Origin: RGIG3077 sp045541475
GTDB taxonomy: Bacteria; Bacillota; Clostridia; Oscillospirales; Ruminococcaceae
Reading direction: 5' to 3'
Assembly (NCBI GenBank): GCA_045541475.1
Contig: JAZQJI010000044.1
Location: forward strand, 1 to 25,730
Length of the DNA stretch: 25,730 nt
Part shown: piece by piece, positions 1 through 6,670 of the stretch
Numbering within the stretch: the stretch's first letter is position 1
Layout: each line of letters begins with the position of its first letter
The notes under the pieces: model-generated
What the model was told of the DNA's origin: nothing
What the model saw: the letters and a program-made list of their open reading frames with translations, nothing else
Databases searched by the model: none
Position numbers and translations under genes: made by a program

Positions 1-1
1 A

Positions 2-370
2 ACTGCTCTTTACAACGATATTCTCGCAACAATTGATTTCTGCGAAGCTAAGGATATCACTTCCATCGCTACACTCGTTGTAAACGGTACAGAAGTTGAC
101 GCTCTCGACCTTACAAAGCTTCCCATGGAAGATAAGGAAGAACTCCTTTCTCTTGCTAACACAATGTGCGAAGATATCGGTCTTACATTCTCATACTACC
201 CTGTTTCCAAGAAGGCTGTAGTTACCGGCGAATCCGGTACTATCGTTGAAATCACACACGCTGTTAAGCAGACAGGTTCCGCTGCTGGCGTTGTTGCTGT
301 TTCCGCTGCTCTTGTTGCTGCTATGGGCGCTTGCGCAGTTGTTGCAAAGAAAAAGGACCTTGTTAAGTAA
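2..370 (+). CDS. 3' end of a secreted surface protein with a sortase-type C-terminal tail (5' partial)
   Basis: The reading frame is open from base 2, so the gene begins before the window and 122 codons remain. The visible part has no domain I recognise. Its last 38 or so residues form a cell-wall sorting signal in layout: a VKQTGS hexapeptide (263-280), a hydrophobic Ala/Val stretch of about 21 residues and a Lys-rich end (KKKDLVK). Canonical signals are LPxTG; here the first two positions are Val-Lys, which is unusual, but QTGS agrees with the LPQTGS preference I recall for the Clostridium perfringens class D sortase. Two sortase genes start 23 bases after its stop, which supports a substrate role. 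Codon use is rich in CTC, ATC, TTC and AAC, as in the window's highly expressed genes, which suggests an abundant protein. An alternative is a C-terminal membrane anchor not cut by sortase. Confidence 0.75.
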   Translation, partial: TALYNDILATIDFCEAKDITSIATLVVNGTEVDALDLTKLPMEDKEELLSLANTMCEDIGLTFSYYPVSKKAVVTGESGTIVEITHAVKQTGSAAGVVAVSAALVAAMGACAVVAKKKDLVK

Positions 371-393
371 GATTTTTTGATCTGACTTGATTT

Positions 394-1134
394 ATGAAAA
401 AGAATATTTTTATTGGATTAGCGACAAATATTATTTTGTCGCTAATTTATTCTATATTAGCATCTTTGCTGATTTATTACTGTGTTTCGCCCGTGATTTC
501 ACCATTAAAATCGGTGTTCTCTCTCATAACAGGCAACAATACACAGGATAATATCACCATAGGATCAATTTACGTTCCCAATGACGAGGTTGAACCCGAA
601 TTCATCTATGATGATATCACCGGTGCTCTTGTGGAAGTACATCAGCACCTTGAAAGCAACATTACATACACATCTGAGATACAATTTCCAAGATATGGGG
701 AAATGTACGGCGAGCTTAGCATCGAATCTGCAGGTATTACGCTTGACTTATACATGGGTGATAATCTTTCGCTGCTGAAATTAGGCGTAGGACAGTTTTA
801 CGCAAGCACCATACCGGGCATGGCAGGTAAAACAATAATTGCAGGACATAACACATCACCGTATTTTGGACCACTTGCTGAAATTGTAGATAACGATGAG
901 CTTGTCGGTCAGATAATTAAAATCAGCACAAGTTACGGCAATTTTTATTATCAGATTTATGATTATGATATTAAAAATATGAATGATACATCTGCGTTTT
1001 TATCCGATAACAGCGACAAAGAAAAGGATACACTTGTTATGTACACGTGCTATCCGTTCACTTTGGGATATAAATCTGAAAGAATTTATATGTATGCTGA
1101 AAAAATTGCAGGAAGAGATATTGTAATAGGTTAA
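394..1134 (+). CDS. Class D-like sortase, N-terminal membrane anchor
   Basis: Sortases are membrane-bound cysteine transpeptidases that cut a sorting signal and join the protein to the cell wall or to a pilin. The 246-residue protein has one N-terminal membrane segment (about 6-30), a poorly conserved linker to about residue 100, then the sortase barrel. The catalytic triad is visible: His152 in AGHNT, Cys219 in MYTCYPF and Arg230 in SERIY. The barrel also carries LDLYMGD and GVGQFY, which it shares with the next gene. A start at 394 leaves a 23-base gap to the gene before it; I see no strong ribosome site there, so translation may be coupled. The class is inferred from the LY.GD and GVG motifs and the TC site, and class B cannot be excluded without an alignment. 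Confidence 0.88.
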   Translation: MKKNIFIGLATNIILSLIYSILASLLIYYCVSPVISPLKSVFSLITGNNTQDNITIGSIYVPNDEVEPEFIYDDITGALVEVHQHLESNITYTSEIQFPRYGEMYGELSIESAGITLDLYMGDNLSLLKLGVGQFYASTIPGMAGKTIIAGHNTSPYFGPLAEIVDNDELVGQIIKISTSYGNFYYQIYDYDIKNMNDTSAFLSDNSDKEKDTLVMYTCYPFTLGYKSERIYMYAEKIAGRDIVIG

Positions 1135-1164
1135 ATTTTCTACTTTACAGAAAGGTTTGATTGC

Positions 1165-2316
1165 ATGAAGTTTAAAAACATGCTTGCCCTTGCGGCTGTT
1201 TGCAGCGCGATGATATTTGCAGGCTGTTCAGATAAGGACAAATCATCATCACAGTCTGACAGCGTTGCGGATACAACAACCACAGCTGTTACTTCTGTTG
1301 TAACTGTTACAGATGATAGCGGCAACGCCGTTACCGGTGAAGATGGAGAAGCGGTAACAACTGTTGTTACCGTAACAAAACCGAATAAAGATGACAGCAT
1401 TTCTGTTGGTGACGATACAACCGAAACCGAAAAAGTCGTTGTTACTGATGGCAATGGTCAAACTGTTACCGATACAAACGGAGATGCCGTAACAAGCATT
1501 GTAGATATTAAAAACGAAGTGACCACTGTACCTTACGTAACATCTGTTTCCGAAACAGTTGTTACCACAAAGGTTACCGTTACAGATACAAAAGGTGAAG
1601 CTGTTACCGATTCTGACGGCGCTGTTCAGACGCAGGTTGTAACAACCGTTTCGCAGGTTATTGTTACAGTAACCATGCCGACAACCACAACAACTCCTAA
1701 AACAACAACAACTGCTGCTACCGCCGCTACAACTACTACAACCGCTTCAACTACGGCTGTAAGTGGTACTGCAACCGATACTACCAATTCAACAACCACA
1801 ACCACCACAGCTGCAACAACAACTACAACCACTATCGGCACAACTGCTGCAACCGACATAACTTTAAAATTCTCTGAGATTGATTATCCTTCAGCGGGCG
1901 ATTGCTTCGGCACAATTTCCATCCCCGTTGTTGATACTACAATGGATTTGTACATGGGCGATACCAACAAAATCCTGCGCAAAGGTGTTGGACTTTTCTA
2001 CGGCAGTTATCTGCCCGGATACGAAGGCAAAAGCATCATGTGCGGTCATAATTCCACAGGATATCTTGCAGATTTGGTTACATACGCAAAATCTAACAGC
2101 ATGATTGGCGAGCAGATTCTTGTAAACACAACTTACGGCGATTATGTTTACGAGATTTACGAAACAAAAATACTTGACAACGAAGATACAACATATTTCA
2201 CCACATCATACGATACATCGACGCTGATACTTTATTCCTGCATGGAAACCACTTACACGAATGAGCGTATCTACTTTGTTGCCAAAAAGCTTTCGGGTCC
2301 CGTACTTACAAGGTAG
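1165..2316 (+). CDS. Sortase domain on a Thr-rich stalk with a lipoprotein signal
   Basis: The 383-residue protein starts with a lipoprotein signal peptide whose lipobox IFAGC puts the lipidated Cys at 21. Residues 46-162 hold three copies of a roughly 25-residue module of the form VTDxxGxAVTDxxGxAVTxVV. Residues 171-230 are a Thr/Ala low-complexity stalk. From about 235 comes a sortase barrel closely like the gene before it (MDLYMGD, GVGLFYG, PGYEGKS), with the triad His295 (CGHNS), Cys359 (LYSCME) and Arg368 (NERIY). The residue before the catalytic Cys is Ser rather than the usual Thr. Sortases are normally held by a membrane helix, so a lipid anchor plus a long stalk is odd and would place the active site farther out in the wall. 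The start at 1165 has AAAGG upstream at good spacing. The downstream gene follows after 5 bases. Confidence 0.85.
   Translation: MKFKNMLALAAVCSAMIFAGCSDKDKSSSQSDSVADTTTTAVTSVVTVTDDSGNAVTGEDGEAVTTVVTVTKPNKDDSISVGDDTTETEKVVVTDGNGQTVTDTNGDAVTSIVDIKNEVTTVPYVTSVSETVVTTKVTVTDTKGEAVTDSDGAVQTQVVTTVSQVIVTVTMPTTTTTPKTTTTAATAATTTTTASTTAVSGTATDTTNSTTTTTTAATTTTTTIGTTAATDITLKFSEIDYPSAGDCFGTISIPVVDTTMDLYMGDTNKILRKGVGLFYGSYLPGYEGKSIMCGHNSTGYLADLVTYAKSNSMIGEQILVNTTYGDYVYEIYETKILDNEDTTYFTTSYDTSTLILYSCMETTYTNERIYFVAKKLSGPVLTR
1675..1854 (+). repeat. ACN-codon low-complexity tract encoding the Thr-rich stalk
   Basis: About 60 codons, mostly ACA/ACC/ACT with GCN and a few others, encode the Thr/Ala stalk of the lipoprotein sortase. 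Near-repetitive triplets of this kind are prone to length change by slippage, and any such change stays in frame. Confidence 0.8.
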
Positions 2317-2321
2317 ATTTT

Positions 2322-3260
2322 ATGAACGAAAAAACTTTACTTTCCGTAATCCGCGGGTTTGTTAGCTTTGTGCTATCGCTTACAATAACAGTTAGTGCAA
2401 TTGCTTTTTGGGCGCAAACATCAATTCTTCAATATAATAAGGTTGAAAACTATATTGAAGACAGCTTTTACGATATGCTTTATGAAGAAGTTTGCGATAA
2501 CATCACCGAAAATACAGTATCAACAGGTTTGCCTGAAGATTTACTTACCGCACCGATTACAAGAGATATTGTAAAGCTTGAAATGGACAGCTCCATAAAA
2601 GCACTTTATAATGGCGAAAAATATTCCTTGCAGACAATCACTCTCAAAGAAGATTACAAAGCGCTTATCAACGAATACATCGAGCAGAATAATCTTGAAC
2701 TTGATGAAAAATCTGCCGATGCATTGGTAAACTACATTGTAAGACTTGTTGAAAACAGCGTAAGGTTGCCGTTTGCAAATACACTTTCTCCCTATTTTAC
2801 GCTGATTAAGGAATATATAGGATATGTGGCATACGGTTTGCTTGCTGTATCCTTATTAATCGCATTGTTCCTTTTCTTCCTGTGCAGACCAAGAAAACTT
2901 TTATTGCGATATATAGGGCGTTCAATGATGTGCTTTGGTGTGCTGGGTGCATTTGTTGCAATTTATGTAACATCAAAGAATTTAACAGGCAGTGTAAACA
3001 TTGCCTCTGCGGCATATTCTCAAATGATTTTGAATATATCGCAAAAATCGTTTGGTTCGCTTTTGATACTATCGATAATATTCTTTGTATCGGGTGCGGT
3101 TTTCTCCGCAATAGGACAGCTTGGATTAAAACAAGCATCTGCTGATAATACGGCACAAAGCGATAACGTCAATACCGAAAACAACGCAGATACGAATGAT
3201 ACCGATAATGCGATGCAAACTATCGAGGAAATTGCCGAAAATGATAAAACCGATTATTAA
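2322..3260 (+). CDS. Membrane protein of unknown function with acidic C-terminal tail
   Basis: I do not recognise this 312-residue protein. It has an N-terminal membrane segment (about 11-31), an outside domain of about 130 residues rich in Glu, Asp and Asn (32-165), three membrane segments (about 166-188, 199-217, 245-267) and an acidic, Asn/Asp/Thr-rich tail of about 45 residues. With one helix before the soluble domain, the domain is probably extracellular. It starts 5 bases after the lipoprotein sortase and overlaps the next gene by 20 bases, so it belongs to the same operon. A role at the cell surface alongside the sortases is an inference from position only. Confidence 0.75.
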   Translation: MNEKTLLSVIRGFVSFVLSLTITVSAIAFWAQTSILQYNKVENYIEDSFYDMLYEEVCDNITENTVSTGLPEDLLTAPITRDIVKLEMDSSIKALYNGEKYSLQTITLKEDYKALINEYIEQNNLELDEKSADALVNYIVRLVENSVRLPFANTLSPYFTLIKEYIGYVAYGLLAVSLLIALFLFFLCRPRKLLLRYIGRSMMCFGVLGAFVAIYVTSKNLTGSVNIASAAYSQMILNISQKSFGSLLILSIIFFVSGAVFSAIGQLGLKQASADNTAQSDNVNTENNADTNDTDNAMQTIEEIAENDKTDY

Positions 3261-3828
3261 AAAGCTTAAATATGCAAAAATTCTTGCAATATGCACATTA
3301 GTGCTTTTTGTCGCTTTAATACCTCTGTTTGTCAACGGCTCGCTTTTCGGTTGGACTTTTACGGCTTTGATGATACTTTCGATTGCTTTCGTAACCTGCA
3401 CCATGGTTTTCTTCAAGGATTTTTATCCCGTAATACGAAATGTAATCTGGCTGAAAAACAATGGTTTCGAAGATGTTGCCGATGATATTGATTTGAATAC
3501 CCCGACTTTTGAATTTTCAAAGCTATATTGCGGCAGCAAGGCTTTTTTCTCAAAGCAAAACTGTTTAGTTATCCCCTATTCCGAAATTGCATGGGTTTAT
3601 GTAACAAGGGAAGTTATTGGTTTTGTGCCGACCGCACAGCATATTAACATTGCATGCGCAGACGGCAAACGCTTTGTTTTGTTAGCCACCACAAAAGATA
3701 TAACCGCTCTTGTGCAGAATTATGTATCAAAAGTTTCTGATAAAGTAATTATCGGATATGGTCACGAGCAGCAAAAGCAGTATAACAAAATCAAAAGAAA
3801 TCATAAAAAACAAGCGGTCGATAAGTAA
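3241..3828 (+). CDS. Two-helix membrane protein with a C-terminal soluble domain, unknown function
   Basis: I chose the ATG at 3241 (195 residues) over an in-frame ATG at 3196, because GAGGA lies 11 bases before 3241 and the shorter form begins with a basic MIKPIIKK segment leading straight into the membrane region. The frame overlaps the gene before it by 20 bases. Two membrane segments sit near residues 12-31 and 34-55, followed by a soluble domain of about 130 residues with alternating beta-type hydrophobicity (NCLVIPYSEIAWVYV, INIACADGKRFVLL). This could be a bacterial PH-like domain, but I cannot confirm that. The tail is basic. It is the last gene of the sortase operon. Confidence 0.72.
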   Translation: MIKPIIKKLKYAKILAICTLVLFVALIPLFVNGSLFGWTFTALMILSIAFVTCTMVFFKDFYPVIRNVIWLKNNGFEDVADDIDLNTPTFEFSKLYCGSKAFFSKQNCLVIPYSEIAWVYVTREVIGFVPTAQHINIACADGKRFVLLATTKDITALVQNYVSKVSDKVIIGYGHEQQKQYNKIKRNHKKQAVDK

Positions 3829-3844
3829 ACCTTACCGACCGCTT
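3812..3844. terminator. Hairpin between convergent operons, probable bidirectional terminator
   Basis: A 9-bp perfect stem (AAGCGGTCG with CGACCGCTT), extended by four more pairs past one mismatch, closes a 5-base loop. It overlaps the last codons and stop of the + strand gene. Read on the - strand it is followed by a run of six T, so it fits a Rho-independent terminator for pyrE. The T run on the + side is weaker. Confidence 0.7.
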
Positions 3845-3866
3845 AACTTTTATGCAAAATTAAATT

Positions 3867-4526
3867 TTACGCTTCAACGCCGTACTGTGCTCTGTATTCA
3901 ATCATCTTGTCGAGATATTCCTGACCTTCGATTACGCCGTTTTTGATAGCATCAATAATATCATTAATATTTACAATTGAATAAACGTTGATTCCAAAAT
4001 CACGCTTTACTTCGCCAACTGCACTCAAATCGCTGTTAAGACCTTTTTCCATGCGGTCCACGGTAATAACCATGCCCGAAATTTTAACGTCTGCGGCAGA
4101 TTCAAGCTTGGGCAATACTTCACGCAGTGCCTTGCCCGATGTTATAACGTCATCTATGATAACAACCTTTTCGCCGTCTGTAAGGGTTTTGCCTACAAAC
4201 ACGCCGCCCTCGCCATGATCTTTTGCTTCCTTGCGGTCAAAGCAGTAGTGGCAATCAACATCATACTTTCTGCTAAGTGCAACAGCTGTTGCAACTGCAA
4301 GCGGAATACCCTTGTATGCAGGTCCGAAAATGGTGTTAAAATCAAGATTGTTATCCATTATGCAATCGGCATAAAATTCGCCAAGAATTTCGAGCTGTGC
4401 ACCTGTTTTGTAGTTACCGCAGTTGATGAAATACGGTGCTTTTCTTCCGCTTTTAAGCGTAAAATCACCAAAGGTAAGCACCTTGCATTCTGCCATAAAT
4501 TTGATAAATTGTTCTTTGTAGCTCAT
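3867..4526 (-). CDS. pyrE: Orotate phosphoribosyltransferase
   Basis: This enzyme joins orotate and PRPP to give orotidine 5'-monophosphate in pyrimidine synthesis, in the cytosol. The 219-residue protein has the usual length and the family's landmarks: FTLKSGRKAPYF near residues 22-33, FGPAYKGIP (67-75), and the PRPP loop VVIIDDVITSGKA (121-133) with its paired Asp residues. AAGGAG lies 8 bases before the ATG. It is the last gene of a three-gene - strand operon, 14 bases after dtd, and a terminator hairpin follows. No PyrR or attenuator-type leader sits directly before it. Confidence 0.95.
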   Translation of the reverse strand: MSYKEQFIKFMAECKVLTFGDFTLKSGRKAPYFINCGNYKTGAQLEILGEFYADCIMDNNLDFNTIFGPAYKGIPLAVATAVALSRKYDVDCHYCFDRKEAKDHGEGGVFVGKTLTDGEKVVIIDDVITSGKALREVLPKLESAADVKISGMVITVDRMEKGLNSDLSAVGEVKRDFGINVYSIVNINDIIDAIKNGVIEGQEYLDKMIEYRAQYGVEA

Positions 4527-4540
4527 TATTACTTCTCCTT

Positions 4541-4975
4541 TTAAATATCCAAACAGACCGTAAACGGCCCGTCGTTTTCAAGATTGACCTTCATATATGC
4601 GCCGAAAACGCCACATTCAACCTTTTCTACCTGTGTTTTGCACACCTGCACGAAGTATTCGTAAAGTTCGTTGGCAATATCAGGCGGGGCTGCATCGGTA
4701 AAACCGGGGCGTCGCTTTTTGCAATCGGCATAAAGTGTAAACTGTGAAACAATAAGCAATTGACCGCCGATATCTTTTAGCGAAAGATTGATTTTGCCGT
4801 TTTCGTCCTCAAAAATCCGCAAGTTTATAATTTTATCAGCAAGCTTTTCACACTTTGCCTTATCGTCTTCCTTGCCGACGCCAAGCAGAATAAGATAGCC
4901 TTTATCTATTTTGCCAACGATTTTATCATCAACCGAAACGCTTGCAAAATTTACCCTTTGAATAACTGCTTTCAT
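4541..4975 (-). CDS. dtd: D-aminoacyl-tRNA deacylase
   Basis: Dtd removes D-amino acids wrongly attached to tRNA and so recycles the tRNA. The 144-residue protein has the family's usual length and both active-site motifs: SQFT at 77-80 and NDGPFT at 134-139 (more often GPVT). The segment RRPGFTDAAPP near 88-98 is also typical. It starts 7 bases after the stop of the deaminase gene and has only a distant GAGGG, so translation is probably coupled. pyrE follows 14 bases later. Confidence 0.95.
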   Translation of the reverse strand: MKAVIQRVNFASVSVDDKIVGKIDKGYLILLGVGKEDDKAKCEKLADKIINLRIFEDENGKINLSLKDIGGQLLIVSQFTLYADCKKRRPGFTDAAPPDIANELYEYFVQVCKTQVEKVECGVFGAYMKVNLENDGPFTVCLDI

Positions 4976-4982
4976 AGCTTAA

Positions 4983-5471
4983 TCAATACCCTCTTGTGCC
5001 TTCAAGCGATTCGTCATTTTCAATCCAATCGCTTACTTCAACAACCCTGTAATCATTCTCGTTATCGCGCACAACAACCCTTGCAATGCCTGCATTGATA
5101 ATCATGCGCTTGCACATTGAACAGCTGTTTGAATTGCTGATATACTCGTTGGTATCAACCTCTCTGCCTGAGAGATACATGGTAGAGCCAATCATTTTTT
5201 CACGCTCGGCACTGATAATTGCGTTTGCCTCTGCATGCACGCTGCGGCAAAGCTCGTATCTTTCCCCACGGGGAATGTTAAGCTGCTGACGTATGCAAGT
5301 GCCCAAATCGGTGCAGTTTTTTCTGCCCCTGGGCGCGCCGACGTATCCTGTGGATATAACTTCATCATTTTTTACAATTACTGCGCCATAGCGTCTGCGC
5401 AGACAAGTACCGCGTTTGGAAACAACATCGGCGATATCAAGATAATAGTTGATTTTATCCCTGCGTTCCAT
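4983..5471 (-). CDS. comEB: dCMP deaminase family protein (ComEB-like)
   Basis: Members of this zinc-dependent family deaminate dCMP to dUMP, feeding thymidylate synthesis; the B. subtilis homologue is called ComEB. The 162-residue protein has the zinc ligand and general-base motif HAEANAI (His79, Glu81) and the second zinc motif CSMC (Cys117, Cys120). The residue before Cys117 is Ser where the family usually has Pro (PCxxC). The TGYVGAPRG segment (41-49) fits the nucleotide pocket. AGGAG lies 11 bases before the start. It is the first gene of the operon with dtd and pyrE, and its product joins pyrimidine metabolism with pyrE. The substrate is assigned from family only. Confidence 0.85.
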   Translation of the reverse strand: MERRDKINYYLDIADVVSKRGTCLRRRYGAVIVKNDEVISTGYVGAPRGRKNCTDLGTCIRQQLNIPRGERYELCRSVHAEANAIISAEREKMIGSTMYLSGREVDTNEYISNSNSCSMCKRMIINAGIARVVVRDNENDYRVVEVSDWIENDESLEGTRGY

Positions 5472-5494
5472 ATAAGTTTACGCTCCTTAATATC

Positions 5495-5503
5495 ATTATA
5501 TCA
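5495..5503 (-). promoter_or_regulatory. Extended -10 promoter for comEB-dtd-pyrE
   Basis: Read on the - strand the site is TGATATAAT, a perfect -10 with the TG extension, 24 bases before the start codon. No convincing -35 is visible at 17 bases, which is normal for extended -10 promoters. Confidence 0.6.
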
Positions 5504-5570
5504 TGCCGATAGAACAACATGATTTCGGCATTTGTTTAATCATAACACAATAATGTGTATATTTCAAGCC

Positions 5571-5599
5571 TTTACAAACACTTTTTTTAATGGTACAAT
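5571..5599 (+). promoter_or_regulatory. Sigma-A promoter for rsmA
   Basis: TTTACA (5571-5576) and TACAAT (5594-5599) are separated by exactly 17 bases, 45 bases before the rsmA start. It diverges from the comEB promoter. Confidence 0.75.
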
Positions 5600-5643
5600 A
5601 TATCTTGATATTGATTTGAATTGCGAAAGGTATACATATTTAT

Positions 5644-6495
5644 ATGGAAAATTTGACAAACCCGAGTGTTATAAAGCCCATTATGCAAAAGCACGGCTTT
5701 GATTTTTCCAAAAAGTTAGGGCAGAATTTTATTGTAAACAGCGGTATTTGTCCCAAAATGGCGGCTATGGCAGAAATTAAAGGCGGCGTTATAGAAATCG
5801 GTCCCGGCGTGGGCGTGCTTACCAACGAACTTTCAAAATATGCAAAAAAGGTTGTTTCGTTTGAAATCGACCAACGGCTTATACCCGTTTTGCAGGAAAC
5901 CTTGCAGGATTGCGATAATGTAAAAATCATCAACTGCGATGTAATGAAGGCAAATCTGGCACAGGTTATTGAGCAGGAATTTGGTGATATGCCCGTTTGC
6001 GTTTGTGCAAATCTGCCGTACTACATCACCTCACCCATAATCATGATGCTGCTTGAAAGCGGCTTGCCGATTGATTCTATTACAGTTATGGTTCAAAAGG
6101 AAGCTGCTCAAAGGCTCTGTGCCCCGATACCAAGCAGACAGTGCGGAGCAATAACAGCGGCAGTTAACTACTACGGCACGCCGAAACAACTGTTTGACGT
6201 TTCACGCGGGAGCTTTATGCCCGCTCCCAACGTTGATTCTGCCGTGATAAAAATTGATATTGAGAAAAAATTTGATTTGGATTTAAAGCAAGAGCAAGAG
6301 TTTTTTAAATTTATCAAGGCGGCATTTGCTCAACGCCGCAAAACCTTGCCCAATACGCTTTCATCTCAGCTGCCGTATTCATCGGCACAGATTGCGCAAG
6401 CAATGCAAAATTGCGGATTAAAACCCACTGCCCGTGCTGAAGAATTAAGTCTTGAGCAAATGGTGGAATTAAGCCTTGCGTTAACTTCTCTCTAA
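5644..6495 (+). CDS. rsmA: 16S rRNA dimethyladenosine transferase
   Basis: RsmA (KsgA) uses S-adenosylmethionine to dimethylate two adjacent adenines in helix 45 of 16S rRNA during small-subunit maturation. The 283-residue protein has the family's usual length and motifs: LGQNFI (25-30), the SAM-binding GPGVGVLT (53-60), the acidic VSFEID (71-76), the catalytic NLPYYITSP (123-131), and the C-terminal QRRKTLPNTL that contacts rRNA. It is transcribed alone from its own promoter and ends at a strong terminator. Loss of this enzyme gives kasugamycin resistance in other bacteria (known of the family). Confidence 0.96.
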   Translation: MENLTNPSVIKPIMQKHGFDFSKKLGQNFIVNSGICPKMAAMAEIKGGVIEIGPGVGVLTNELSKYAKKVVSFEIDQRLIPVLQETLQDCDNVKIINCDVMKANLAQVIEQEFGDMPVCVCANLPYYITSPIIMMLLESGLPIDSITVMVQKEAAQRLCAPIPSRQCGAITAAVNYYGTPKQLFDVSRGSFMPAPNVDSAVIKIDIEKKFDLDLKQEQEFFKFIKAAFAQRRKTLPNTLSSQLPYSSAQIAQAMQNCGLKPTARAEELSLEQMVELSLALTSL

Positions 6496-6500
6496 ATCCT

Positions 6501-6553
6501 AAACACACCGAAAAAGCTGTGATAAACAGCACACTCGGTGTGTTTATTTTTTT
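6501..6553 (+). terminator. Rho-independent terminator after rsmA
   Basis: An 11-bp perfect stem (6501-6511 with 6535-6545) encloses a second 5-bp hairpin and is followed by a T-rich run. Confidence 0.88.
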
Positions 6554-6588
6554 GTACGCTTACTTAGCTTACAACACTGCACTACAAA

Positions 6589-6621
6589 CCGACAGCTTTC
6601 GCATACTTTTGGTCGTATAAT
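6589..6621 (+). promoter_or_regulatory. spoIIE: Candidate spoIIE promoter with a long, 21-base spacer
   Basis: TATAAT (6616-6621) is clear. No good -35 lies 17 bases upstream, but CCGACA (6589-6594) lies 21 bases upstream. B. subtilis spoIIE is known for a sigma-A promoter with an abnormal 21-base spacer activated by Spo0A. CCGACA also matches 5 of 7 bases of the 0A box TTCGACA when one more base is read. Spo0A control is an inference. Confidence 0.5.
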
Positions 6622-6670
6622 AGAATCATCATGTCAATTTTCAGAATATAAAAATGCGGAGGTAAACAAA

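Noticed and set aside
1626..1859. A Val-rich 77-codon frame on the - strand, and a 104-codon one at 1140-1454
   Set aside because: They are shadows of the Thr-rich coding tract: ACN codons read in reverse give Val/Gly/Cys runs. No ribosome site.
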